Source: Promethearchaeota archaeon
Lineage (GTDB): Archaea > Asgardarchaeota > Lokiarchaeia > Sigynarchaeales > SOKP01
Assembly: GCA_016839655.1 (NCBI GenBank)
Contig: JAEOTW010000015.1
Location: 1-23,892, forward strand
Direction of reading: 5' to 3'
DNA length: 23,892 nucleotides
Part shown: piece by piece, positions 15,676 through 23,019 of the stretch
Layout: every line of letters starts with the position of its first letter
Numbering within the stretch: position 1 is the first letter of the stretch
Program-made: the position numbers and the translations under genes
Notes under the pieces: generated by a model
Told to the model about the DNA's origin: nothing
The model's input: only the letters and a program-made list of their open reading frames with translations
Databases searched by the model: none

Positions 15676-16719
15676 ATGAGCAATAACCAAATATTTAATC
15701 TTGAAAAAATAAAGGAAATATCACACCCAATTGAAGATCTGCAAATAGAATTAAATCAAATTAACAGCACATCGTCTAAAATAGCAAAGAATATACAACT
15801 TATTGAATATGAATTTGATGATAAAAATCTTCTTTCCCAAATAACAACTATAAAAGAATTGTTACAAAATATTAAAAATAGAATAGATAAAATTTCCAAT
15901 ATTAATCTCAATAGATTTCTGGATTTTCAGAACCAATTAATTATAAAATATAAAGAAATTTTTAAGGATAGCTTAAAAAAGATAAGCTTAAATAGAGATT
16001 TAACAAAAAACATAGGATTAATTTTAGTCGAAGATAAAAAAATTAGTAAAATCATTGAATTTGTATCACATGTTCCCTCAATTGAAATTGCAAATTGGTT
16101 AGACCTTCTGGATTCATTAAAACATAACACAATTTTCTCAAAATCTATCAAGAAAACCAAAGATTATTATGAAAAAATAATCCAAATTAAGCTTAAAGAA
16201 GAATTAAAAAGAATTCCCGAAGATGTTCATCCAGAATTAATAGAAGAATATGAAAATTATTTTAAAGAGAATCCTAATTTAACATTTAATGAATTTTACC
16301 AAACTTTCGAGAATCAGTTAACTCAAGAAGAGTTGAGCGAAAAAAGAGCAATTATTCAAAAAGTTAAAGAAAAAGAAGAATTAGAAAAATTAAAAAAAAG
16401 GCAAGAAGAACAAAAAACAACTTATGAAAATTATTTAAAGCTCTCTGATAGAGAATTTAAAAGGCTTAGACGTAAGAAAAGTAGAGAAAAATTAACAGAG
16501 ATTTCCAAAAAATCTGATGAAAACAACTTAATTGAGATTAGTGATGAAGTATCTGAGAAGATTAAAAAATTTAAATCTCAGTTTGAAAAAAGTTTTGATG
16601 AAAAATATATGATACAAAAAGATGAAGATAAAGATCCAATTGATTTAATTAGAGAAAGAAAGAAAAGAAAAGATAAAGAATATAAACAATTTGAAGATCA
16701 TTTTGAAAATAAACAATAA
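15676..16719 (+). CDS. Operon gene 6: charged coiled-coil protein
   Basis: This 347-aa protein is not recognised. Residues 1-75 are helical with hydrophobic spacing (IEDLQIELNQINSTSSKIAK). Residues 75-210 look like a helical bundle, with SHVPSIEIANWLDLLDSL as its most conserved-looking part. Residues 225-347 are extremely rich in Lys and Glu (KVKEKEELEKLKKRQEEQKT and ERKKRKDKEYKQF), which predicts a long extended helix. It has no catalytic motif. It lies 29 bases after the AAA+ gene and about 17 bases before the SMC-like gene. Kleisin or linker subunits of SMC-type complexes are often this variable, so it is a candidate bridge, on context only. Confidence 0.8.
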   Translation: MSNNQIFNLEKIKEISHPIEDLQIELNQINSTSSKIAKNIQLIEYEFDDKNLLSQITTIKELLQNIKNRIDKISNINLNRFLDFQNQLIIKYKEIFKDSLKKISLNRDLTKNIGLILVEDKKISKIIEFVSHVPSIEIANWLDLLDSLKHNTIFSKSIKKTKDYYEKIIQIKLKEELKRIPEDVHPELIEEYENYFKENPNLTFNEFYQTFENQLTQEELSEKRAIIQKVKEKEELEKLKKRQEEQKTTYENYLKLSDREFKRLRRKKSREKLTEISKKSDENNLIEISDEVSEKIKKFKSQFEKSFDEKYMIQKDEDKDPIDLIRERKKRKDKEYKQFEDHFENKQ

Positions 16720-16736
16720 AAAAGAAGGTCGGGAAC

Positions 16737-18350
16737 ATTTCTAAAAACAATTTTAATGTATCTATCGGTTCAAAGAATATTTTAATTAAGGATAGATTCA
16801 CACTAATTAACGGAAAAATTAAAAAGAGCTTACTAAGTAATTATAAAAATGAAATATTTCTTGAAATTACTCAAGATTTAAATAATATTCCTATTGAAAA
16901 ATTTATAGGATTTTTACAGGAAGAAACTCAAAAATTTCAAAACTTGCTTAAAGCGAATGAGCTATTATACTTTTTGAATGAATACGTTAAAATTATAAAA
17001 AACAATATCTCAATTTCTTTTCAATATAATGATATTATTCATAACTTATTGAATATTCTTCAATATATTGAACTCCTAAAAGAAAAAGAAGCCTTGTCAA
17101 GAGAATTAGAATTATCAACTCAATATAAAAAATCAAGTGATATTACAGCTACTAAGAATTTATTGAATAAATTGAACGAGTCTTTAACCATCAATACTAA
17201 AAAGTTGGCTCTCTTTGAGGAAGATTTTTTTCAACGAAAAAACCAGATTGATCAGATCAAAAACACCTTAGAAGATTATAATTCAATAATAATACAATTA
17301 ACCAACCAAAAGAAGCAATGTTTTAGCGAAATCAACCGTATTACTAGAGTAATGGCAGGTGATACACCAGAATCAAAAGATAACATTAAAGTTGATATAA
17401 TAGAATCTGAAGGAATTTTATCAAATGCAGAAAAAATCCGAGCGATTCAAAAGAAAGCAAGAGAAATTCAATCTGAAATTAGTGATATAAATTCTAAAAA
17501 AAGTCAAACTCAATTAAAACTAGAAGAACTAACCCCTCTCTTTGAAACATTTGAAAAAGATCATCACTCACTATTAGATATAATCAATTCTGATAAAAAA
17601 AGGATAAACGAATTACAATCTGAACTTATAAATAAATTTGAAGATGATAAAAGTATAGAAATTGAAGATATTGACGTAGCTACTATGAAATCTCTAAGAT
17701 CCTCTAAAGAAATAAAAAGTGAGCTTGAAAAAACTGAGACTGAAATAATTAGACTTACCCTTTCTGATAATTATTTCAATTCACAAAATCCTTTTGAATT
17801 ATCACCGATAATTGAAAAATTGACTATGCTCCATGAGGAAACTGTTAATAATGAATCGAATATTGTTATTTCTTACAATCAAAAAGAGGTATCCAATTGT
17901 CTCGAACAATTTAAAGAATTAGAGAATTCTCTTTCGAATATTGAATCTTTATTGAATAAATTTCTAATAGGGATTAATATAAATTCCCAAATCAGGATAA
18001 TTTTAAGTCAAGATCAGAAGAACTTTTTCATAAATTTATTATTTATTAGAAAGGATAAAGAAAAAGTCAGATTTGAGGAATTAACTACTCCAGAAAAAAT
18101 TTTTTTTATCATTGTATTCTACCTCGCAATTAAACTTCATATTAATAATAATCACATTATTTTTTCAAATGTATCAATCTTAAATCAATATAATAAAGCA
18201 GGTTCTATTTATAGAACAATAAGAAAAATTTTACCGATGTTCGAAATGGAGGATAATTTGTTTAGATTTAGATTGACTTTTATTTTATCTAACTTAGAGT
18301 TGAAAAAACCTATTAAAAATTTAAATATAATAACAATTAAAGAGAGTTGA
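16737..18350 (+). CDS. Operon gene 7: coiled-coil protein with degenerate SMC/Rad50-like head
   Basis: The frame is open well upstream of the first TTG (16944). I set the start at ATT 16737 because it follows GAAGGTCGGG by a suitable spacing; this gives 537 aa. Residues 14-33 (NILIKDRFTLINGKIKKSLL) occupy the place of an SMC N-terminal strand and P-loop, but G-x4-GK[ST] is not intact. Residues about 85-390 are helical with repeated heptads and a central break near DTPESKDNIKVD, as in two coiled-coil arms. Near the C-terminus, ELTTPEKIFFIIVFYLA aligns with the SMC signature region (LSGGEK). HIIFSNVSILNQYN sits where Walker B and D-loop should be, without the DE pair, and RLTFILSN resembles the final strand and switch. 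It is thus a likely non-catalytic SMC relative. Its stop overlaps gene 8. Confidence 0.75.
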   Translation: MSKNNFNVSIGSKNILIKDRFTLINGKIKKSLLSNYKNEIFLEITQDLNNIPIEKFIGFLQEETQKFQNLLKANELLYFLNEYVKIIKNNISISFQYNDIIHNLLNILQYIELLKEKEALSRELELSTQYKKSSDITATKNLLNKLNESLTINTKKLALFEEDFFQRKNQIDQIKNTLEDYNSIIIQLTNQKKQCFSEINRITRVMAGDTPESKDNIKVDIIESEGILSNAEKIRAIQKKAREIQSEISDINSKKSQTQLKLEELTPLFETFEKDHHSLLDIINSDKKRINELQSELINKFEDDKSIEIEDIDVATMKSLRSSKEIKSELEKTETEIIRLTLSDNYFNSQNPFELSPIIEKLTMLHEETVNNESNIVISYNQKEVSNCLEQFKELENSLSNIESLLNKFLIGININSQIRIILSQDQKNFFINLLFIRKDKEKVRFEELTTPEKIFFIIVFYLAIKLHINNNHIIFSNVSILNQYNKAGSIYRTIRKILPMFEMEDNLFRFRLTFILSNLELKKPIKNLNIITIKES

Positions 18351-18856
18351 AACTATTGACAATAAATAGTAACGAAATTAGTGAAACTATAAGAAATATC
18401 ACAAAAATTATTTTAACAAATCCTCAAAAAATTATTCGTGAAGAAGATCTTAAAAATCTAAGTAAAGATTTCAATTTTGAGGAAATTATGAGTGATGTAT
18501 ACTTAAATTTAAGAAATGTGGGATTAGAGCTCATTAAAACTACTTTTCTTGAACAAAAATATTATATCCTAACTTCCGAGGGAAAAGATGATAGTATTAC
18601 ACCATCTCAATACGGTACGTTAGCTTTAATAATAGCATTAAGCAAGGAAGTTGATGAGAATATGAATGTTGAGGATTTAAAAGAAATTTTTGAGGAAGTA
18701 TGGGGCACCGATGTTCAATTTTTAATTGATAATGACTATATAAGAAAATTTGATGAGTTAGGTATAATTAAAATAACACCTTTAGGGAAAGCTGTTATGA
18801 AAAACGTAATTATGGATATAAATTTAAAAAATCTATTGAATCTATTTTCAGAATAA
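18347..18856 (+). CDS. Operon gene 8: tandem winged-helix protein, KITE/MAGE-like
   Basis: This 169-aa protein starts with TTG overlapping the stop of gene 7 (TTGA), so it is translationally coupled to the SMC-like gene. Two winged-helix units seem present, about 12-78 and about 85-155. The first carries NFEEIMSDVYLNLRNVGLEL and then YYILTSE, and its pattern resembles the first winged helix of MAGE/NSE3 proteins. The second carries GTLALIIALSKEVDENMNVE, then LIDNDYIRKFDELGIIKITP, ending in LGKAVM. ScpB, MukE, NSE1 and NSE3 are tandem winged-helix KITE subunits of SMC complexes, and their genes often neighbour the SMC gene. Length and position fit this role. The fold call is from pattern reading, so a generic winged-helix protein remains possible. 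Confidence 0.7.
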   Translation: MKLLTINSNEISETIRNITKIILTNPQKIIREEDLKNLSKDFNFEEIMSDVYLNLRNVGLELIKTTFLEQKYYILTSEGKDDSITPSQYGTLALIIALSKEVDENMNVEDLKEIFEEVWGTDVQFLIDNDYIRKFDELGIIKITPLGKAVMKNVIMDINLKNLLNLFSE

Positions 18857-18862
18857 AAGTAA

Positions 18863-18876
18863 TAAAAAAAATAAAT
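18863..18876 (-). terminator. T-tract (minus strand) in convergent gap
   Basis: Read leftward, the SmAP3 gene is followed by an uninterrupted run of eight T residues (18864-18871) within 20 bases of its stop. The gap between the convergent genes is only 26 bases. Confidence 0.4.
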
Positions 18877-18882
18877 TAATAA

Positions 18883-19302
18883 TTAATCTGTTTCCAAATC
18901 CATTTTAAATTGTTCATAAATTTTACGAACTCTATCTGCTGAAGGCCCTTCTCCGCGTACTCCGTTTTCATCGACTATGATTTTTCCACTTAGGATTGAA
19001 ATTATATTCTGATCTTCTATATAATCTACATGCCCTTTTGTAAAAATAGTAGCAATTCTGTCTGCTAAAGCTTGCATAGGAAACGGTTCTTCTTCAAGAC
19101 TTACAAAATTATAAAAGCTATTTCTTATAAACAATTTAGGAAATGACTTGTTTTTTTCGTTTTTAGCATTAATAAGAATTAAATTGGAGTCTTCTGAAAT
19201 TCCCTTTAATTGACCAACAAAAAATTTATCTTTATCTAAGTATACTTTAACTATTTTATCAATTAAAGTTCCTAACTCCGTATTATATTGCCTAATCGAC
19301 AT
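18883..19302 (-). CDS. Archaeal Sm-like protein, SmAP3 type
   Basis: This 139-aa protein has an N-terminal Sm domain (about 1-72). It shows the Sm1 pattern in LIDKIVKVYLDKDKFFVGQL and the Sm2 region in FPKLFIRNSFYNFVSLEEE. A C-terminal domain follows (about 74-135) with PFPMQALADRIATIF, then IVDENGVRGEGPSADRVRKI. It matches the Lsm C-terminal domain found on SmAP3 proteins. SmAP3 proteins form rings and are thought to act in RNA binding, though their targets are poorly known. The ATG start at 19302 gives a normal N-terminus. The gene is 64 bases downstream of hypB on the same strand and may share its transcript. Confidence 0.9.
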   Translation of the reverse strand: MSIRQYNTELGTLIDKIVKVYLDKDKFFVGQLKGISEDSNLILINAKNEKNKSFPKLFIRNSFYNFVSLEEEPFPMQALADRIATIFTKGHVDYIEDQNIISILSGKIIVDENGVRGEGPSADRVRKIYEQFKMDLETD

Positions 19303-19366
19303 AATCTATCAGTACTATTTTTGTTAATATTAATATTATGTTCTTTTGCTTTTATTCTTATTTTAC

Positions 19367-20023
19367 CTAATTTAAGATATAATTTATAAGTTTGGTGATA
19401 TTTTCTCCAGATGCGGTGCTTGTAACAAAGACCTTGAGATTTGGATTAATTTCTTTTGCATCATTTATCATATCTTCAACATTTACATCCATTACATCTT
19501 TTAAATCAATCTTATTAATAACAGCAACATCCGAATACTTAAACAACATAGGGTGTTTACGTACTACCCATGGACCTTCTGTTATTGATACTATTACAAT
19601 CCGTTTCTCAACACCTAAAATAAAATCAGAAGGGCAAATCAAGTTACCAACATTTTCTATAAAAACTACATTATATTCATTTAAATTATAATTTTTTAAA
19701 ACTTGGGAGATATGATATGAATTCAAAGCACATTCACGTCCAGTATTAATCTGAACTGTTTGCACACCATATTTTTCAATCCTATCAGCATCTATTCTAG
19801 TAGCTACATCACCATTAATGACAAGAATTCTATAATCTTGTGAAATATTTTCGACGATATTTTCAATAATTGCTGTTTTACCTGCTCCTATTGCTCCAAC
19901 AAAATCAAAAGCCCTTATATGGTTGTCTTTAAATATTCTTTTATTCTCTTCTGCTAATCTATCGTTATTTTCAATTAAATCTTCATTTAGTTCAATTATT
20001 CTTGAGGTTTTGTTTTCAGGCAT
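19367..20023 (-). CDS. hypB: HypB, hydrogenase nickel-incorporation GTPase (altered metal site)
   Basis: This 218-aa protein has P-loop GAIGAGKT (43-50), the HypB segment INGDVATRIDADRIEKYGV, the ENVGNLICPSDF block (123-134) and the G4 motif NKID. HypB is a cytosolic dimeric GTPase that works with HypA to load nickel into [NiFe]-hydrogenase precursors. The shared-interface metal site in other HypB proteins uses Cys-His (in C-H-L-D-A) and a second Cys. Here C98 and C130 are kept, but the His is Ala (TGRECALNSYH). There is no N-terminal CxxCGC or His-rich stretch, as usual in archaea. No hydrogenase, hypA or other hyp gene is in the window. It starts at ATG 20023 with a TTTTTATATCC TATA-like element about 40 bases upstream. 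Confidence 0.92.
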   Translation of the reverse strand: MPENKTSRIIELNEDLIENNDRLAEENKRIFKDNHIRAFDFVGAIGAGKTAIIENIVENISQDYRILVINGDVATRIDADRIEKYGVQTVQINTGRECALNSYHISQVLKNYNLNEYNVVFIENVGNLICPSDFILGVEKRIVIVSITEGPWVVRKHPMLFKYSDVAVINKIDLKDVMDVNVEDMINDAKEINPNLKVFVTSTASGENITKLINYILN

Positions 20024-20078
20024 GATAATTGTTTTGATACTCTTAAGAATTTAATAGGATATAAAAATAAAGACTTAT

Positions 20079-20094
20079 TCCTTCATAATTTTTA
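20079..20094 (-). repeat. 16-base repeat upstream of hypB
   Basis: TCCTTCATAATTTTTA (plus strand) occurs here and again at 21156-21171. Both lie upstream of a minus-strand gene, 56 and 90 bases from the respective starts. It could be a shared regulatory site or chance. Confidence 0.4.
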
Positions 20095-20124
20095 GGAATT
20101 CAGATAATTAAAATAAATTTGAAT

Positions 20125-21066
20125 TTACCTTAAGTTAAACTTATATTTATAGATAATATATGCCCCTAAAATGCCCCCTAATTCTGGTAAGTAAAATACT
20201 ACATAATATGGATAATACCAGGCAAATAGAATTACTGGAAATAATCTAAGAAGGATAATAAAAAATAAAAAAGATCTTCCACTCATCCTAATTGGTAGAA
20301 AATACATAAAAGCAGTGATTTTTTGATTCATAATTGGAAAAAGGGAATACGATAATAAACCTAATATTCCACCCCATGCTAATCCAATAGGAGGAAGAAG
20401 GGTATCTATGGGATATATTGTAATGAGTGAAAACCTCAATAGAAAATAGAATAGAGCAGTAAATAGGCAACAAACTAGATATATTAATATTAAAAATTTT
20501 ATTCCATGGCTAGCTTCAATATTTCTAACCATGAAATATAAAATCAATAAAATAAACAACAAGAAAAGCAAACTTAAAGGATCATCTGTACCAATAAATA
20601 AACTTGTAATAAAAGTATGATAAGTGAAGTTATATACTAATCCATTTAAGCTTAGAGATAAATATTCAGGAATTCCATAATAACTAAAAAACAATGCTGT
20701 AATAGAGAATGCTATAATTGTAAAAAAAAGAGCTTTAGTACCTTGATATTGAGTAGCTTTTTTGTAGGGTTTTTGATATAATCTTAATGTTTTTTCATTT
20801 TGTTTTTCTTGCCTTCTTAAATATTTTTTAAACGCTCTGGGTTCTTTATCTAAATAAACCTTTGATACCGGTCTTTTTATTGCATTATCTTGATATCTTT
20901 GTTTCATTTCTCTTGAGGAAGTCGGAACCACCGGTATATGCTTCAATTCAAATGTGCATTCATGATTCTCGGGTAGTCGATGTTTTTTACAAAAAGTGCC
21001 ACTGCAATACTTGCATGTAAAAGGTAAATAAGAAATTTGATCACCACAAAATTCACAATAGGTCAG
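20125..21066 (-). CDS. AN1 zinc finger fused to an inactive rhomboid-like membrane domain
   Basis: The first TTG in frame is at 20946, but the frame stays coding up to a CTG at 21066, and I start there (313 aa). Residues 4-37 then form a complete AN1 finger (C4, C7, C18, C21, C26, H29, H35, C37). The ligand positions equal those of the next protein upstream, which starts MANC at ATG. A basic linker (about 50-105) leads to six or so membrane helices. The region NIEASHGIKFLILIYLVCCL matches the rhomboid E-x-x-x-G-x-x-x-F-L pattern. The active-site motif G-x-S-G is replaced by LAWGGILG (W at about 231), and the position of the usual His reads PELGG. It is therefore probably a pseudoprotease or membrane receptor. 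AN1 fingers often bind ubiquitin-like or chaperone partners. Confidence 0.8.
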   Translation of the reverse strand: MTYCEFCGDQISYLPFTCKYCSGTFCKKHRLPENHECTFELKHIPVVPTSSREMKQRYQDNAIKRPVSKVYLDKEPRAFKKYLRRQEKQNEKTLRLYQKPYKKATQYQGTKALFFTIIAFSITALFFSYYGIPEYLSLSLNGLVYNFTYHTFITSLFIGTDDPLSLLFLLFILLILYFMVRNIEASHGIKFLILIYLVCCLFTALFYFLLRFSLITIYPIDTLLPPIGLAWGGILGLLSYSLFPIMNQKITAFMYFLPIRMSGRSFLFFIILLRLFPVILFAWYYPYYVVFYLPELGGILGAYIIYKYKFNLR

Positions 21067-21155
21067 ATTATATCACTTTAATATCGATTATTTTGTTATC
21101 GAGCTTTATTAATATTAATAATAAAACTCAAAATTCAAATAATTTAAAATTATCA

Positions 21156-21171
21156 TCCTTCATAATTTTTA
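21156..21171 (-). repeat. 16-base repeat upstream of the AN1-rhomboid gene
   Basis: Identical to 20079-20094. It lies in the 188-base gap between the site-2 protease stop and the AN1-rhomboid start, where the promoter of the latter should be. Confidence 0.4.
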
Positions 21172-21254
21172 CTTTTTGTTTTGCTAACATTATAATTTTA
21201 CTCTTATGGATTTTAATATATGTAAAATAAGGAAAAATAAAAATTCAATTAAAA

Positions 21255-22247
21255 TTAGGGAATATATGGATTAGAACTTACTGGAGCGTAGATTAACATA
21301 AAAGTAATAATTAATAATGTTACCAATGATCCTGCCAGCGCGATATAAACCTTTTTATTCCATTTCCATATGTTTTGACCATCTAATATGCCAATAGGAA
21401 TCATATTAAATGAACCTAACATAAAATTCAAATTTGCAGCTAAACCAATTAATGAGTTAAGTGGGTATATTGGAATTATAAAAGAGATTATGAAAAAAAT
21501 AGCACCATAAACGAGATTAACCGTAGGTCCAGCAGCCTTACATAATCCAGTAGTTCTATCTATTTTACTTAAACCTAAAACAACAACAGCACCAGGCAAA
21601 GCTAAAGAAGGGAAGCTTACTCCCCCAGAAAATAACGAATAAATGTTCATTACCACTCCTACAACTGTTAGGATCATACCAAAAGTTAATAACCTAAATT
21701 TTGTTTGAAGATTAAAATGAATTGCTACTTGTCTATGCCCTAATTCATGAAATAAAAAAGCCGTAGCGTAAAAACCAGCTAACATGAATATAGCCCATTG
21801 ATATCCAGCAACATTTATTAACATAGGAGTGAATGTTATAATGCCTATAATATATATAAGTGATACTCCGACAATGAAATGGAATATTTCTGATTTATGA
21901 GGCAATAGGATTCCTTTAAATTTAATACCTGAATCCGGATCAAATGCATTAACTGGCACTTGACTTTCTTGGCGATACCAAGTATATGTTCCATCAGTGG
22001 TTCCTCTGATTACTCCAGGAGTACTTGGTTGTTGATAGGTTTGTTCTTGGGGCACTGATGAAGGTTGAGTTACTGCACTGTAAGATTGAACAACTGTTGG
22101 TGTTTGCTGCAATCTTAGACTCTCTTTTATAATATTGCAATCGTGATTTACCGGATCTTTATGTAAAGTACAATAATTATATCCACATTCACTACAGTGA
22201 AAAGGATCTCCAATTATTTCTTGTCCACAATGCGCACAATTTGCCAT
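21255..22247 (-). CDS. AN1 zinc finger fused to an M50 site-2-type metalloprotease
   Basis: I chose ATG 22247 (330 aa), so that the AN1 finger begins at residue 4 (MANCAHCGQEIIGDPFHCSE; ligands C4, C7, C18, C21, C26, H29, H35, C37). A TTG at 22259 would add four residues. A low-complexity Gln/Pro/Thr linker (about 45-90) follows, then several membrane helices. The zinc protease motif HELGH is at 167-171. The second metal-ligand region NMIPIGILDGQN supplies the Asp, so the enzyme looks active. M50 proteases cut within the membrane and release regulators or clear peptides. The adjacent AN1-rhomboid protein shares the same finger layout, suggesting a paired quality-control or signalling function. 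AN1-M50 fusions are known in archaea. Confidence 0.93.
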   Translation of the reverse strand: MANCAHCGQEIIGDPFHCSECGYNYCTLHKDPVNHDCNIIKESLRLQQTPTVVQSYSAVTQPSSVPQEQTYQQPSTPGVIRGTTDGTYTWYRQESQVPVNAFDPDSGIKFKGILLPHKSEIFHFIVGVSLIYIIGIITFTPMLINVAGYQWAIFMLAGFYATAFLFHELGHRQVAIHFNLQTKFRLLTFGMILTVVGVVMNIYSLFSGGVSFPSLALPGAVVVLGLSKIDRTTGLCKAAGPTVNLVYGAIFFIISFIIPIYPLNSLIGLAANLNFMLGSFNMIPIGILDGQNIWKWNKKVYIALAGSLVTLLIITFMLIYAPVSSNPYIP

Positions 22248-22463
22248 AGTTATTACCAAATATGGTATATTTATTTTTTTAAAAGAATAGTTTTTATTAA
22301 ATTATAAAATTAAATGCTTAAAATTTTATTGAGAGTTTTGTTATTAATTTTTCTAAATTTTTCAATAATGATCGTCTAATGCTTATTAATCCTAAATTGA
22401 GAAAAATATATTAAGTCAAACTATACTATTTTATTAAAGTTAAAGATTATGTTGGTATTTTTT

Positions 22464-22631
22464 ATGAGTAAAGACGAATTTGAAGATGAGAATGAAGATG
22501 ATATATCATTGGATGATGAACGAAAGAAACTAAAAGAGATGGGAGTCGATAGCACGTGGGATATTTTAACTACTGGTGAAAAGAAGAAAAAAGAGCCGGA
22601 AAAAAAAAAAGAATTTAGAGGATTCAATTAA
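22464..22631 (+). CDS. Small acidic/basic protein of unknown function
   Basis: This 55-aa protein starts at ATG 22464 (MSKDEFEDENEDD). An earlier in-frame ATG at 22449 would add five hydrophobic residues that look out of place. It has an acidic N-terminal half, a short helix (ERKKLKEMGVDSTWDILTTG) and a basic tail (EKKKKEPEKKKEFRGFN). It has no cysteine and no membrane segment. Codon use is like its neighbours. It is probably real because it has a balanced, structured composition and fills the gap downstream of a promoter-like AT-rich stretch. The function is unknown. Confidence 0.55.
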   Translation: MSKDEFEDENEDDISLDDERKKLKEMGVDSTWDILTTGEKKKKEPEKKKEFRGFN

Positions 22632-22752
22632 TCTCGATGATGATTATATTCCGTACTAATCCCAGAAGATATAGTTTTATTATAACCAAAAAATAATTAT
22701 ACTTCGTATTACTAAAGTTAAGTATTAACCAAATAAATGAGGAGAAATGTTT

Positions 22753-23019
22753 ATGGGTCATAAAGTATTCTGTCCTACCTGTGAAGAAATTGTCGAATTA
22801 CGCCGAAAGAATTTCGATCATCAATATCATGAAATTCTCTTATTCCTCGTTCTCCTAACGTTAGGATTGGGTTTTTTTATTTACTTAATCTTAAAATACA
22901 GTAAAAAACCTAACACATGTCCGAATTGTGAGTCTATTTTTGATTTAAATAATATGCCATCTAATCCATTAAATAGTATACAATTTTTAGGTTCAACTAA
23001 TAAATTTACACTTCCTTAA
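22753..23019 (+). CDS. Small membrane protein with split zinc-ribbon cysteines
   Basis: I chose ATG 22753 (88 aa, MGHKVFCPTCEE) because the Shine-Dalgarno-like ATGAGGAGA at 22737-22745 is 7 bases upstream. The ATG at 22747 is too close. A CxxC pair near residue 7 (FCPTC) and another near residue 57 (TCPNC) flank one or two hydrophobic segments (EILLFLVLLTLGLGFFIYLI). The two pairs could meet in one zinc site at the membrane surface. The C-terminus is polar. It is not recognised as a named family. Its 3' end overlaps the convergent 88-aa gene by 14 bases. Confidence 0.7.
   Translation: MGHKVFCPTCEEIVELRRKNFDHQYHEILLFLVLLTLGLGFFIYLILKYSKKPNTCPNCESIFDLNNMPSNPLNSIQFLGSTNKFTLP

Noticed and set aside
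9878..18856. Reading the operon as a known defence system (Wadjet, Lamassu or MukBEF-like)
   Set aside because: There is no intact SMC ATPase, no topoisomerase-like JetD, no nuclease motif and no neighbouring defence or mobile genes. Only the SMC-plus-winged-helix theme is shared.
19392..19691. Plus-strand 99-aa ORF opposite hypB
   Set aside because: hypB is certain on the other strand and the plus-strand translation has no motif.
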